Shown here: positions 18,305 to 29,409 of the stretch, one piece after another | Layout: each line of letters begins with the position of its first letter | How positions within the stretch are numbered: the stretch's first letter is position 1 | Source: CAWCPR01 sp963797475 | GTDB lineage: Bacteria > Chloroflexota > Anaerolineae > Anaerolineales > UBA4823 | Direction of reading: 5' to 3' | Length of the DNA: 64,000 bases | NCBI GenBank assembly: GCA_963797475.1 | Contig: CAWCPR010000001.1 | Coordinates: 2,914,001-2,978,000 of the forward strand | Program-made: the position numbers and the translations under genes | The notes under the pieces: model-generated | Databases searched by the model: none | The model's input: the letters and a program-made list of their open reading frames with translations, nothing else | Told to the model about the DNA's origin: nothing

Positions 18305-20983
18305 GACCTAAGGTTGTCCTCCGTCCACGCCTGATCGAGCGATTGAACGAGGGTCTGCAATGCAAACTGACCCTTATCTCTGCCTCTGCCGGTTTTGGGA
18401 AAACCACGTTGGTAAGTGAGTGGGTTGCCAGTTGCGGGCGACCGGTTGCCTGGCTGTCGTTGGACGAAGGGGATAGCGATCTAACACGCTTTCTGACTTA
18501 CCTCGTCGCGGCTTTGCAGACGATCGCAGCGAATATCGGAGCAGGCGTATTGGCTGCACTCCAAGCCCCTCAGCCACCGTCCACCGAAGCGATTCTGACG
18601 GGCCTGCTCAATGAAATCACCACCATCCCAGACAACTTCATCTTCGTTCTTGACGACTACCACATAATTGATTCCGAACCGGTGGACGGGTCGACGTCCG
18701 TCGACGAGGCCCTCACCTTTCTGCTCGAGCACCTGCCGCCCCGGATGCACCTGGTCATCGCAACCCGGGAAGATCCCCATCTGCCCCTGGCGCGGCTGCG
18801 CGCCCGCGGCCAATTGACCGAGCTGCGCGCCGCCGACTTGCGTTTTACCCCCTCCGAAGCCGCCGAGTTCCTCAACCAGGTGATGGGCCTGAACCTCTCG
18901 GCAGAAGACATCGCCGCACTGGAAACCCGCACTGAAGGCTGGATTGCCGGTCTGCAATTGGCCGCGATCTCAATGCAGGGACATGAAGACTCCACCAGCT
19001 TCATCCAATCTTTCACCGGCAGCCACCATTTCGTGCTGGACTATCTGATGGAAGAAGTCCTACAGCAGCAGCCTGAAAGAGTACAGACCTTCCTGCTGCG
19101 CACATCTATTCTTGACCGGATGTGCGGCTCCCTTTGCGACGCTGTTCTGCTCGACCCTTCTACTTCCGGGCAGGAAACGGTCTCCGCACAGGAGACTTTG
19201 GAATATCTCGAACACGCCAACCTGTTCATCGTCCCATTGGACAACGAGCGGCGTTGGTACCGCTATCACCATCTTTTTGCAGATTTACTGCGGCAACGAC
19301 TACTGCGAAGCAGCGCCTTAACTACAGGGAAAGAAAAGAGGAGCGTGAACGAATTGCACACGCGCGCCTGCCAGTGGTATGAAGACAATGGCCTGACGAT
19401 TGAAGCATTTCAGCATGCGGCTGCGGCCAACGATATTGAACGCGCCGAGCGGATAATTGAAGGAAAGGGCATCCCACTGCACTTTCGTGGTGCGGTGGCC
19501 GCCATACTGAACTGGCTGGCGTCGCTCCCAAAGACAGTATTGGACGCCAGGCCCTCGTTGGAAGTGAGGTATGCCTCGTTGTTGCTGGCTACGGGACAAA
19601 CGACCGGCGTTGAAGAGAAACTGCAAGCGGCTGAGGCGGCTATAGCTGCCGCCCTGCAAGGCGCAGAGCCAGACGACAAGACCCGCGACCTGATTGGACA
19701 AATTGCCGCCGCAAGGGCCACGCTGGCTCTCACCCGCTACCAGCCGGAAGCCATGATCACCCAGGCGCGCCGCGCCCTGAAGTATCTGTACCCCGACAAC
19801 CTGCCTTCCCGCTTTGGGGCAAATTGGACGATGGCGATGGCCTACCATTTCCGGGGAGAACGTGCCGTAGCCGGGCGGGCCTTTGCCGAAGCCTTATCTA
19901 TCGCCCAGGCGTCTGGGAATATTAGAGGCACCATATTGGCTACAATCAGTCTCGGCCAGATACAGGAATTGGAAAACCAGCTCTACCTGGCGACCGAAAC
20001 CTACCGGCGTGTTCTGCAACTGGTTGGTGATTATTCGCACTCCGAGTGCCAGCGAAGCGTATCTTGGCCTGGCCCGTATCTGCTACGAGTGGAACGACCT
20101 GGATGCTGCTGAACAGCACGGGCAGCAGAGCCTCCAACTGGCGCGGCAGTATGACCGCGTGATTGACAGATTCATTTTCTCTGAGGTGTTTCTCGCCCGC
20201 CTGAAACTGGCCCGTGGCGATGTGGCTGGTGCGGCTGCTATGTTAGCAGAGACCGAGCAGTCTGTGCGCCAAAATAACTTCGTGCATCGGATACCTGAGG
20301 TAGCTGCTGCACAAGTGCTTGTCCTGCTTCGACAGGGCGATTTGGCGGCAGCGGCACATCTCGCGCAGGCTCATGATCTTCCCTTCAGCCTGGCCCGTGT
20401 GCTCCTCGCCCAAGGTGACCCATCTGCCGCGTTGGCTTTACTTTCGCCATTGCTCCAGCAGATGGAGGCGAAGGGTTGGGCGGACGAACAGCTCAAGGTG
20501 ATGGTTCTCCAGGCGGTCGCCTTCTATGCCCATCGCGAAAAAGACCATGCTGTGCAACTGCTGGGTGAGGCGTTAACGCTGGCAGAGCCGGGCGGCTTTA
20601 TCCGTATCTTTGTTGATGAAGGTGCCCCAATGGCTCTACTATTGCTCGAAGCAGCTTCTCATGGGGTTATGCAGGAATATATCGGTAAGCTACTGGCTGC
20701 ATTTAAAGCTGAGAAGCGGAAAAGCGAAGACAAACCTGATCTGCTCCCTGTCTCACCTGCCCAGCCCATGAGCGAGCCAGCGCCTCTAATCGAGGCGTTA
20801 AGCCAACGCGAGTTAAAAATACTACAACTCATTGCCCAGGGACTATCGAATCGAGAGATTGGCGAGAGGCTTTTCCTCGCCCTGGACACGATCAAAGGGT
20901 ATAACCGCAAAATTTTTGACAAACTTCAGGTTCAAAGTCGCACCGAAGCTGTAGCCCGCGCCCACGAGCTGGGTTTGTTGTAA
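18259..20983 (+). pseudogene. MalT-type LuxR regulator, one frameshift
   Basis: Two frames join into one ~908-residue protein of normal MalT-family length. The first frame (18259 to about 20030) has the STAND ATPase core: Walker A 'ASAGFGKTTLVSEW' and Walker B 'FIFVLDDYHII'. The second frame (about 20032-20983) continues the TPR-like helical region from 'TPSASEAYLGLARICYEWND'. It ends with a LuxR HTH, 'LSQRELKILQLIAQGLSNREIGERL' in two halves, in the last 65 residues. The switch from frame 1 to frame 2 near 20030-20033 implies one extra base or two lost. If real, the DNA-binding domain is separated from the ATPase. A sequencing indel is equally possible. The promoter lies in the 231-bp repeat. 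Confidence 0.8.
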
Positions 20984-21140
20984 GGTTCAATTTTCCTCAA
21001 CATTTCCCCACAATAACTAAAAACAACACCGATAACCCACACTAAAGTGTCTGTTCTTTAACACCGTGTGGGGGATATGATCCTTGTACATTGAGCAAGT
21101 GGCGCGGACTGAAATGACCGGCCACAAAAGGTACAAGGTA

Positions 21141-21449
21141 ATGTCAAACGAACTCGAACCTAAAACTAATTCGGATCAACCAGTGGTCTATCAGATCAGG
21201 ATCAAAGGCCATCTGAGCTGTGAGTGGACTGACTGGTTTGAGGACCTGACCATCACGCTGGAAGAGGCTGGCGATACGCTTTTAACCGGACCCGTGGTTG
21301 ATCAGGCCGCGTTGCATGGATTGCTGAAAAAAGTGCGAGACCTGGGCATGCCCTTGGTCTCGGTTTGTCCTGTCGAACCCGGGCCCCACACTACGCGCGG
21401 GACAGGTCAGGCAGATGGGTCAAATGTCAAACCGCCAAGCCCAATTTAA
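21141..21449 (+). CDS. Small conserved hypothetical protein
   Basis: A 102-residue soluble protein from the ATG at 21141 (AAGG upstream). The core 'YQIRIKGHLSCEWTDWFEDL', then 'TITLEEAGDTLLTGPVVDQAALHGLL', then 'KVRDLGMPLVSV' resembles a short alpha/beta protein family that recurs next to LuxR/MalT-type regulators and other genes in Chloroflexota. The function is unknown. The C-terminal ~20 residues are low-complexity. It follows the regulator by ~160 bases; an imperfect hairpin at 21036-21072 lies between them. It precedes two membrane proteins, possibly in one transcript. Confidence 0.65.
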   Translation: MSNELEPKTNSDQPVVYQIRIKGHLSCEWTDWFEDLTITLEEAGDTLLTGPVVDQAALHGLLKKVRDLGMPLVSVCPVEPGPHTTRGTGQADGSNVKPPSPI

Positions 21450-21485
21450 TGAAACTCATCCGTATCGTTCAATCAAGGAGAAAAA

Positions 21486-21887
21486 ATGAACACAAACAAA
21501 TTGATTACCAGAATAGATCCAAAAGTAAAACTTTCCTTCTTATGGATATTTGTAATACTCAATATGGCTTATGCGGATATCCTTTCTTTGATGGATCCCA
21601 CATCCGTGATCCGCGGCATCATGGCGGGAGCACCACTGCCCGCGGGAGGATTGTTTGCGGGCGCAATCGTAATGGAAACATCGATTGCCATGGTTATCCT
21701 GTCCTGGCTATTGAACTACAAAGTAAATCGCTGGGTGAACATCGTCATTGGTGTATTCATGATTGTACAAATCATTGTAGGCGGACATGGTTTGTACTAT
21801 GTGTTTTTTACCAGCGTGGAAGTTGCGTGTATTTTGTTGATAATCTGGTTGGCCTGGCAGTGGAAACCAGTCGTTGAACCTATTTGA
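21486..21887 (+). CDS. DUF6326-like four-helix membrane protein
   Basis: This 133-residue protein has four hydrophobic segments (about 16-36, 50-72, 78-98 and 104-126). It starts with 'IDPKVKLSFLWIFVILNMAYADILSLMDP', the pattern of the DUF6326 family. AAGGAG lies six bases before the ATG. The function is unknown. It precedes another small integral membrane protein by 26 bases on the same strand, so the two are probably co-expressed. Confidence 0.7.
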   Translation: MNTNKLITRIDPKVKLSFLWIFVILNMAYADILSLMDPTSVIRGIMAGAPLPAGGLFAGAIVMETSIAMVILSWLLNYKVNRWVNIVIGVFMIVQIIVGGHGLYYVFFTSVEVACILLIIWLAWQWKPVVEPI

Positions 21888-21913
21888 GCTAAGTAAAAAA
21901 AAGGAGATACAAA

Positions 21914-22630
21914 ATGAATTCAACCCGAAAGATTGCCGTGATTACAGGCGTGATTTTCATCCTGGCTACCGTCCTCGTTTTCGTGGCTGATGCCCTCACA
22001 CCTGGTCTGACTGGTACGGACTACCTCACCCGGTTCTCAGCACATACGAACCAGGTGGCCGCAGGAGCGCTCGCCTATCTCGTCACCGCTTTTGCAAGTG
22101 GCGGCATCGCCATCGCGATGTATCCGGTCATGAAGGAGTCGAATGCAGGTCTGGCGCTTGGATCTGTGGTCTTCAGGGCCCTGGAGGCGGCATTTTACAT
22201 GATCGAGGTCGTGTGCCTGCTGGCCCTGCGGGCACTCGGCCAGCAGTTCACAGCAGCGGGAGCTGCCGATCGTACCTCGCTTCAGGCGATCGGCAATTTG
22301 CTGGTGAGCTTTCGAGACCAGGCCGCGCTGGTGGCGGTGTTCGCCTTCTGCCTGGGTGCATTTATGTACTACTATCTGTTCTTCCAATCACGGCTCATTC
22401 CCCGCTGGCTGTCGGGCTTCGGTATCGTCGCGATCATCCTGATGATGGCCGCGTGCGTGTTGGCCTTGTTCAGCGGTAACCGTATTACCAGCTACATTCC
22501 CCTGGCGGCACCCATTGCTTTGCAGGAAATGGTCTTGGCGGTTTGGCTGATCGTGAAAGGGTTCAATCCGTCTGTAAGTGCCTCCAAGTCTAGGAAAACG
22601 GAAACGAACGAGCTGTTGAGCGCGGCATAG
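21914..22630 (+). CDS. DUF4386-family membrane protein
   Basis: A 238-residue, six-helix membrane protein beginning 'RKIAVITGVIFILATV'. It contains the 'LGSVVFRALEAAFYMIEVVCLL' and 'LIPRWLSGFGIVAII' segments typical of DUF4386 proteins. AAGGAG precedes the ATG by about seven bases. The biochemical role of the family is not established. It is probably in one operon with the preceding DUF6326-like gene. Confidence 0.75.
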   Translation: MNSTRKIAVITGVIFILATVLVFVADALTPGLTGTDYLTRFSAHTNQVAAGALAYLVTAFASGGIAIAMYPVMKESNAGLALGSVVFRALEAAFYMIEVVCLLALRALGQQFTAAGAADRTSLQAIGNLLVSFRDQAALVAVFAFCLGAFMYYYLFFQSRLIPRWLSGFGIVAIILMMAACVLALFSGNRITSYIPLAAPIALQEMVLAVWLIVKGFNPSVSASKSRKTETNELLSAA

Positions 22631-22639
22631 ATTTGCACT

Positions 22640-22680
22640 AGCGGGGAGAGGCTGGGCTGAAGACCCTCCCCCTCCCCGCT
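22640..22680 (+). terminator. GC-rich stem-loop after DUF4386 gene
   Basis: Arms AGCGGGGAG (22640-22648) and CTCCCCGCT (22672-22680) pair perfectly ten bases after the stop codon. No T-run follows, so this is a probable rather than classic terminator. Confidence 0.5.
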
Positions 22681-23311
22681 CCGCACCACGGTAATGCTCG
22701 TGGAACAGACCTTTCAGACTGAGGGCTTGCGACTGGCGTGAGGCATGTTTACATGCCCTTCACGCCTGAGATCGCTCAGTTCCTGCTGGGCGCTCTCACT
22801 TTTAAAGTGCGGTACCCTCAATTTACATGCTCTTCGGTCTTTGTCAAGAAATTGTGGGACATTTGAAAGATGTTTTCGACACCGGTCAATCTGTCCAGTG
22901 TCTTCCACTATTCTCCAATTGCTCATCAAGCCTCCAATCTCCTCCTGAATCCAGTAAAGACGGTAACCGCCTGGGCGCAGGCTGCCGATTAGCTGAAAGA
23001 GGATCTCGAAATTGGGATGGTCCTGATCCAGCGAATACGCTTGGTGCCCCCATCACAAACAACATCCTGGACCATGGAGTACACAAGCTGATTATGCTCC
23101 TCGCTTGGTTCGATTCGTCTAATTGTTCTCAGGCTGGCTTTCGGACGAACTGGTCTGTTGGAAGTGCCTCGCGGTGCTCGGTCACAAGTTGTTCGCTCTT
23201 TTATTGGCGTTCTGGATGCCGTGCCCAACTAGAAAATCCAGTATAATAAAATAGTAGCTATTCTACGGGCTGTTTCAATTTCATTTTTCACGTCTGGAGA
23301 AGGGGTAGGGT
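22681..23311. other. 630-bp region without a supported gene
   Basis: Frames of 65-139 codons occur on both strands, but none has a ribosome site, a recognisable product or gene-like composition. The minus strand has a patchwork of short open stretches that could be a decayed transposase; I could not name a family. A TATAAT near 23241 may be the -10 of the regulator gene at 23312. Confidence 0.4.
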
Positions 23312-26188
23312 ATGACCATTTCACCATCCACCCTGACAGAGCCGCCACTCCTGCGAACGAAAATCTCAGTTCCCCAGATCCCGTCTGGGTCCATTTCCCG
23401 GCCACGCCTGATTGAACAAATCCAGCGCGGCGCCGAAGGCCCATTGACGCTGCTCGCTGCGCCGGCTGGTTTTGGAAAGACCCAACTTCTGCTTGAATGG
23501 ACGAAAGAAGCGGATCTTCCGATCGCCTGGCTGACACTGGACAGCGACGATAACGATCTCAGCCGTTTTTTCCGTTATCTAATTGGCGCTTTACAGACCC
23601 TGGAGGCTGGGTTGGGGGAAGAAGAGAAGGATTATACCCAATCTTCCACGGGCGATGGCTTGGAAGTGGGACTGACCCTGCTGATCAACGAGCTATCCGC
23701 CCTGCCGAAAGAAATCGCCCTGGTGCTCGACGATTTCCAGGTTCTGGAAAATCCACTGGCTCTCCAGGGGATCGGCTTTCTGCTCAAATACCTGCCCCCC
23801 AACCTGCACCTGGTGATCGCCAGCCGCAGCGAGCCCGAGCTGGACCTGGCCTTCCTGCGCGCCAAGGGCCGGGTGGTCGAAGTCGGCGCCGACGAGCTGC
23901 GCTTCACCGGCGATGAGGTGGCGCGGTATTTCCGGCAGGCGGTCGGATTGCAGCTCTCGCCCGAGACGGTCCAGGCGCTGGAGGAACGCACGGATGGCTG
24001 GATCACTTCACTGCAAATGGCGGCAATCTCTCTTAACAACCAGGCGGATCCGGAGACCCTGCTGGCCCACCTGCAGGGCAACGCGTATCATCTGGCGGGT
24101 TTCCTGGCCGAGGAGATTTTGGACCGCCAGCCGGAGGAGATGCGCCAGTTCCTGCTAAGAAGCTCTATCATGGAGACCCTCAGCGGCCCGCTGTGCGAGG
24201 CAGTGGTCAATCCAGACGCCCAGCCGGGATATGGCGCGGTCATGTTGAACCGCCTGGAGCATGCCCATCTGTTCATCTCGGCTCTGGATGATAAGCACGA
24301 GTGGTTCCGCTACCATCCATTGTTTGCCGATTTTCTGCGCCAGGTCCAGGCGGAAGTCAACCCGGGCGAGATCCCGGAGCTGCATCAGCGGGCGGCTTTG
24401 TGGCTCGAAGGGAACGGCAACCTGGGCGAAGCATTCCGGCATGCGCTGGCCTCCCGGGGTGTGGAATGGGCGGCGGATTTGATCGAGCGTAACGCTTTAC
24501 CGATGATCAATATGGGTGAAGTGATTGCGCTCGCTCGCTGGATAGGCAGGCTGCCGGATGATATCACCCGCCAGCGCCCGCCCCTCATTCTGGCTTATGC
24601 TTGGGCGCTGATCGTCACCCACCGGCCGGACCTCGCCCGATACTGGCTGGATGAGTTGCGGCGGTTGCTCGACCAGCATGAAAAACAAACGGCTGCAGCG
24701 CCAATCCTCGAGGATTTGGGATCCGTCGAAGGTTTTGAAAAAGTAAATTGGTCCACTATATGGGGTGGGTTAGCGCTGTGTGAATCCTACCTGGCGATGG
24801 CGAGCGGCGACATGGAGCAGGCCGCCGAGCTATCCCAGCAGGCGACCAGCTATCTCCATGATGAGGGACCATATTACAGTTCCACATATTTCCGCAGCAT
24901 TGTTGCCCTGGACGACAGCATCTCCTCCATCTTATCTGGCGACACCCAGAAAGCAATCGAGTCCTTGCGCGCCGCGACCAGGATTGCCCGGCAGGCGAAC
25001 AATCAATTCGTGATGATCATTGCCGGCTGCGCACTGGCTGATATGCAAGCGCTGAAAGGACAGCTTAGCAAGGCGTGGGAAACCCTCCAACGAGTGCAGT
25101 ATTGGACCCGGGAGCCGGAGGGGAAGCCGCTTCCCCTGGCCGGATTGGTGGATATGGGGCTCGGAGAGATTCTGCTCGAACACGACTTACTGGAGGAAGC
25201 CAGGGATTACCTGGAGCGCGGCGTCCGGATCACCCGATCGATGTGGTATATCGGCAGCCTGCATGGCGTGATCTCTCTGGCCCGCCTGCGGCAGGCGATG
25301 GGGGATATCCCCGGCACGCTGGAAGTCATTGAGGAAGCCGCGCGCATGGCGCTCAGTACGGACGCCAGTGAGTGGGACGACGTCGTCGCACCTGCAGTCG
25401 CGGTCCGGCTGGCCCTGCAGCGCGACGACCTGGCGGCTGCTGAACAATGGTGGAAAAAAGGTGGGTTCCCCGATCTTAACACGCCAATCGCTTTAGAGAA
25501 TTATCCGTATCACGTCTTTGAATATTTGCTGCTCACCCAGGCCATGTTCCTGCTGGTCAAAAGTCAAGAAACAGGCAAGTGCGGGCGATCTAAAGCAAGC
25601 GGCAGAGCTCTTGGAGACGCTCCTGCTCGAAGCAGAGCGGTTACAACGGGTGACCTCGCAAATTGAGATTTTGGTTCTGCAGGCGATGGCGCAGTCTGCG
25701 GCGCATTCTGCGCTGGGAGATGAAGGGGCGAAAAAGACCCTGTTGCGCGCCATGGCGCTGGGCGAACCGGAAGGCTACCGGCGGGTCTACCTGGATGAGG
25801 GCTGGCGATTGGCCAATCTACTGCGCCAGTGCCGGTCCGCGCAGCAGAGTCCGGCAGCCATCTCCCTTCCCTGGCCTTTCTCGATAGCTTATTAGAAGCC
25901 ATCCAGCGCGCAGGCAGCGGGCGGCAGCTCGATCAACGGCCGGTCGAACAGCGGGCAGGCCCGACGACCGCCCACCTGGAAGATGGGCTACCCATCTCCC
26001 TCTCGGCGCGCGAGATGCAGGTGCTGGCCTTGATTGCCGAGGGGAAATCCAATCAAGAAATCTCGTCTGAGCTCTACCTGGCGCTCAACACCGTCAAGCG
26101 CCACGCCTATAACATCTATGCAAAACTCGAAGTCAAGAAACGCACCCACGCCGTTTCGAAAGCCCGCCAGTTAGGTTTGATCCCGTAA
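23312..26188 (+). pseudogene. MalT-type LuxR regulator with two compensating frameshifts
   Basis: This gene is a close paralogue of the intact gene at 34168-36996. It has Walker A 'AAPAGFGKTQLLLEW', Walker B 'EIALVLDDFQVL' and a C-terminal LuxR HTH ('LSAREMQVLALIAEGKSNQEIS'). Against the paralogue, an extra G near 25579 ('GGCAAGTGCGGG' versus 'GGCAATGCGGG') moves frame 2 to frame 3. A lost base near 25845-25855 restores it. The intervening ~90 codons are conserved only in the shifted frame, so translation would stop at 25664-25666 without the HTH. The start at 23312 has GGAG-rich sequence upstream. It is either a pseudogene or carries sequencing indels. Confidence 0.8.
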
Positions 26189-26204
26189 TCCCCCCACTCT
26201 GAAT

Positions 26205-26259
26205 TGACACTTTAATAGCACTTTGGATTCATGACAGCCTATCTCCGAATGGGTATGCT
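26205..26259 (+). promoter_or_regulatory. Regulon promoter A (BON operon)
   Basis: CACTTT half-sites start at 26208 and 26219 (11 bp apart). The -35 ATGACA is 26231-26236, the spacer is 17 bp and the -10 TATGCT is 26254-26259. The same architecture occurs at five other sites in this window. It lies 50 bp upstream of the BON gene start. Confidence 0.75.
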
Positions 26260-26309
26260 TGGATTGCTACGATGGAGCATCCAAATGCACAACCATCGAA
26301 GGAGAGAAA

Positions 26310-27449
26310 ATGATGATTCCAGAAGACAATCCTGCGCAGCTCATTCGAGCAGAGGACGGCATCCTGGCCGACATTTGGGATGCGCTGCAGAAAGAAGCTA
26401 CCATTCGTTCCCTGGATCTGGGCAGCCTGTCGATCGATGTAAAAGGCGGTGAAGTCTACTTGAATGGGTACCTTTCCCAGGACAATTGCCTGCCGCTGAT
26501 CGAATGTACTATCTACTCCGTTGCAGGCGTCGTGGAGGTTCATAACCACCTGCGAACCAATGACGGCATCCTGGCTGACATTTGGGATGCGCTGTGGAAA
26601 GTAGATACTTTTCGCTCCCTGGATCTGGGCAGCCTGTCGATCGATGTAAAGGATGGAGAAGTCTATCTGGATGGGCACCTGGCCCAGGAAAATAACCGGC
26701 TGCTGATCGAAAGTATCGTCCGGTCCGTTGTGGGCGTCGTGGCTGTCCACAGCCACATGATCTTAGATCGCGATCTGATCATTCGGGTTGCCCAGGCCCT
26801 CGCCAACGACGAGCGCACCCGCCCATACATTCTTCCGGTGGACGCCTTCCATGGATGGATTCATGTCGGTGGGGAAGTGCCCACCCACGAGCTCCAGCAG
26901 GTGGCGGAGAAAGTGGTCGCAGGGGTGTCCGGGGTGCGCGGCGTGACCATCCTGCCCAGGATAGCCGGCGAGAACCCACCCAAAATGCACCGCCCCGCTC
27001 AGCCTCGCATTGGAGCCGTCGTGTACGGGCAGGATGGGGAGATGGGGTTCCTCACCCAGGTGGTGATCCAACCCGACAACCGGCTGGTTACACATATCGT
27101 AGTCCGTTCCAAAGAGATCACAGATGGCAATCTTGTAGCTCGTGAAACAGTCATCCCGCTCGAGGCCAGCGATCTGGTGAAGAACGAAAGCATTTTTCTC
27201 CAGCGAAATGGGCAGAGACTGGCGAAGCCAGCTCACGCTCTGGACGCCTATCCGGCGTTGGATCCGGATGAATATCCGCTGGCCGAGTCCACCTGGAAAG
27301 CGCCTTACCCTTACACCGCCGGCGAGGTACGCTGGTCACTCCGGGAAATCCTGGAAGCGCAGAGCTGGCCAGGATCTCAGCCCGAAACAAAAGCTGGGAC
27401 GGAGATCCAGGGGGCTCCGGAACAGATGATGGCACAGGCCGGTTCGTGA
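26310..27449 (+). CDS. Triple BON-domain protein with PRC-barrel-like tail
   Basis: About 379 residues from the ATG at 26310 (GGAGAG upstream); ATG 26313 is equally possible. Two nearly identical BON units come first ('DGILADIWDAL' then 'RSLDLGSLSIDVK-GEVYL-G'), then a third, more divergent one ('DLIIRVAQALANDERTR ... IHVGGEVPT'). A PRC-barrel-like segment follows ('RIGAVVYGQDGEMGFLTQVVIQPDNR'). BON domains bind phospholipid or envelope components, and OsmY is the model. There is no signal peptide, so the protein is cytoplasmic or peripheral. It leads an operon with the glycosyltransferase 38 bases downstream, behind regulon promoter A. A membrane-stress role is inference. Confidence 0.8.
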   Translation: MMIPEDNPAQLIRAEDGILADIWDALQKEATIRSLDLGSLSIDVKGGEVYLNGYLSQDNCLPLIECTIYSVAGVVEVHNHLRTNDGILADIWDALWKVDTFRSLDLGSLSIDVKDGEVYLDGHLAQENNRLLIESIVRSVVGVVAVHSHMILDRDLIIRVAQALANDERTRPYILPVDAFHGWIHVGGEVPTHELQQVAEKVVAGVSGVRGVTILPRIAGENPPKMHRPAQPRIGAVVYGQDGEMGFLTQVVIQPDNRLVTHIVVRSKEITDGNLVARETVIPLEASDLVKNESIFLQRNGQRLAKPAHALDAYPALDPDEYPLAESTWKAPYPYTAGEVRWSLREILEAQSWPGSQPETKAGTEIQGAPEQMMAQAGS

Positions 27450-27486
27450 GCGGTTTCTACATGATGAATTCAGATTTGGAGGAAGT

Positions 27487-28612
27487 ATGAAGAAGATCCT
27501 CATTTTAACAGCCGATTATGGCTATGGACATCGCAGCGCGGCGAATGCGATTGCGGAAGCGCTGCAAGAAACACATGGGCAGGATTGTAAGGTGGAAATC
27601 GTCAACCCCCTGGATGATCCACGCGCCCCGGCTTTCTTTAAAGAAAATCAAAATGACTACGACAGGATGGTCCGAGAGGCGCCTGACCTGTATAAATTGG
27701 GATATCAGGTCAGTGAATCCCGGCTGGCAGGCAGCCTGATCAAAAGCACCTTTACCCTGGCGTTATTCAACGTGCTGCGCGAGGTTATCCGCCAGAAACA
27801 GCCGGACGTCATTATCTGCACGTACCTGTTCTACCAGGGCATCTTATCCGCAGTATTTGCGAGTGAAAAACGCCACATCCCATTGCTGACTGTTGTCACC
27901 GACCTGGAAACCGTACAACCATTGTGGTTCCACCCGGCCGCCGATCTGTGCCTGGTGCCCACCCAAACTGTCTATGACCTGGCGATCGAGGCCGGACTTG
28001 CGCCCGAAAAGATCAAGATCACGGGCATCCCGGTCCGTCCAGAACTTGTAAAAGGGAACCAGGACCAGGCCTCCCTGCGGCGGAGCCTGGGATGGGACGC
28101 GGATCTGTTTACGGTGCTTGCCATTGGGAGCAAGCGCGTCGAGCATCTGTACGACGCGCTCGAGAGTCCTGAATCATTCCGGACTGCCGCTGCAATTGGT
28201 GGTGGTCGCAGGCGGGGATGATGAGCTCTACCAGCGCTTTCAGGAGACGGAATGGCACGTAGAAACGCATCGTTACAATTTTGTGACCGAGATGGGAACT
28301 TTCATGAGAGCCGCGGACTGCATCTTGGGTAAAGCCGGTGGTCTAACCGTCTCCGAGGCGCTGGCCTGCGGCCTGCCGCTGATCCTGATCGACGTCATCC
28401 CTGGCCAGGAAACCGGGAATGCGAACCATGTGGTCTCCGGCAACGCCGGGGTGTTGGCGCGCGACCCGATCGAAGTCCTCGAAACAGTGTATCACTGGTT
28501 GGAAAACGATCGGCGCCTCCATCGCCAGCAGGCTCAAAATGCCCGCAAACTGGGACACCCGCGGGCTGCTTATGATGTGGCTGATCTCGCCTGGGCGGCG
28601 GCCTCTTCCTGA
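27487..28612 (+). pseudogene. MGDG-synthase/UgtP-like glycosyltransferase, one frameshift
   Basis: Two frames together give a ~375-residue GT28-type enzyme. The first (27487 to about 28163) has 'ILILTADYGYGHRSAANAIAEAL' at the N-terminus and 'VVTDLETVQPLWFHPAADLCLVPTQ' split across two motifs, which are typical of diacylglycerol glycosyltransferases (MGDG_synth plus Glyco_tran_28_C). The second (about 28163-28612) has the donor-binding 'GKAGGLTVSEALACGLPLI'. The frame change at about 28161-28166 looks like one inserted base ('YDAL ... VLNHSGLPLQL'). If functional it would add sugar to diacylglycerol in the inner membrane. As sequenced, the donor site is lost. A strong GGAGG site precedes the ATG. 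Confidence 0.75.
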
Positions 28613-28626
28613 ATAGGGGAGAATAG

Positions 28627-28678
28627 CACTTTTATAGCACTTTGGATTCATGACAACTCCCCTGCTCGATAGTATCTT
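28627..28678 (+). promoter_or_regulatory. Regulon promoter B (HdeD gene)
   Basis: CACTTT half-sites start at 28627 and 28638. The -35 ATGACA is 28650-28655, the spacer 17 bp and the -10 TATCTT 28673-28678. Same design as promoter A. Confidence 0.75.
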
Positions 28679-28759
28679 ATGGATAACAAAACTTACGGAT
28701 AATTTGTGTCGTTGAACACAGTTATCCCAATCTCAAATTTTGATTTGGAGGATATGACT

Positions 28760-29326
28760 ATGTTAGAAAAGATTACAAATAACTGGTGGATGTACGCGGT
28801 GCGCGGAGTGGTCGCCATCATCTTCGGCGTCGTGGCGCTGATCTGGCCCGGACAGACGCTGCAGGCCCTGGTTCTGGTGTTCGGCGCTTATGCGCTGGTG
28901 GATGGCATCTTTTCTGTGGCCGCCGGTATCGCATTCCGTCGATACTTCGAACGCTGGTGGGCGGTGTTATTGGAAGGCGTGGCGGGTATCGCCTTTGGAT
29001 TATTGACCTTCTTCTGGCCCAACATAACCGCACTCGTCCTGCTGTATTTCATTGCCGCCTGGGCGCTCGTCACGGGCATTTTCGAGATCGTGGCTGCTAT
29101 CCAGCTCCGGAGTGTGATCACGGGGGAATGGGCGTTGATACTCAGCGGTCTGCTCTCGATCCTCTTCGGCGTTTTGCTGTTCGTTTTTCCGGGCGCGGGC
29201 GCCGTGAGCCTGGTGTGGCTGATCGGCATTTACGCCATCACTTTCGGGATCACGCTGATTATCTTAGCCTTCCGCCTGCGCAGCCTGGGGCATGAGTTAG
29301 CGACAGCTAGTTCATCTAGTCTCTGA
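28760..29326 (+). CDS. HdeD/DUF308-family membrane protein
   Basis: A 188-residue protein with six hydrophobic helices and the repeated 'RGVVAIIFGVVALIWPG' and 'LLTFFWPNITALVLLYFIAAWALVTGIFEI' patterns of the HdeD family. In E. coli HdeD is part of an acid-resistance island; elsewhere the function is general stress. The ATG at 28760 is chosen because GGAGG is eight bases upstream; ATG 28754 is too close to it, and the GTG at 28706 has no ribosome site. It is controlled by regulon promoter B and followed by the PRC/DUF1269 gene. Confidence 0.85.
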   Translation: MLEKITNNWWMYAVRGVVAIIFGVVALIWPGQTLQALVLVFGAYALVDGIFSVAAGIAFRRYFERWWAVLLEGVAGIAFGLLTFFWPNITALVLLYFIAAWALVTGIFEIVAAIQLRSVITGEWALILSGLLSILFGVLLFVFPGAGAVSLVWLIGIYAITFGITLIILAFRLRSLGHELATASSSSL

Positions 29327-29409
29327 TGCTGGCCTACTGAGGCGTTGTTGGGTGCGTTCCTGAGCGCCGGTCAGAAGGACAGCGGAAAGATATCGAGTGA
29401 GAGGTAAAG

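Noticed and set aside
22714..23246. Frames of 65-139 codons on both strands suggesting a transposase
   Set aside because: No conserved catalytic motif or terminal repeats could be found. I left the stretch as unassigned.
26205..26259. Sigma-54 or heat-shock sigma promoter in the shared motif
   Set aside because: No GG-N10-GC pair, and no CTTGAA/CCCCAT-type boxes. The -35/-10 spacing of 17 bp fits a housekeeping-type sigma with an upstream activator.
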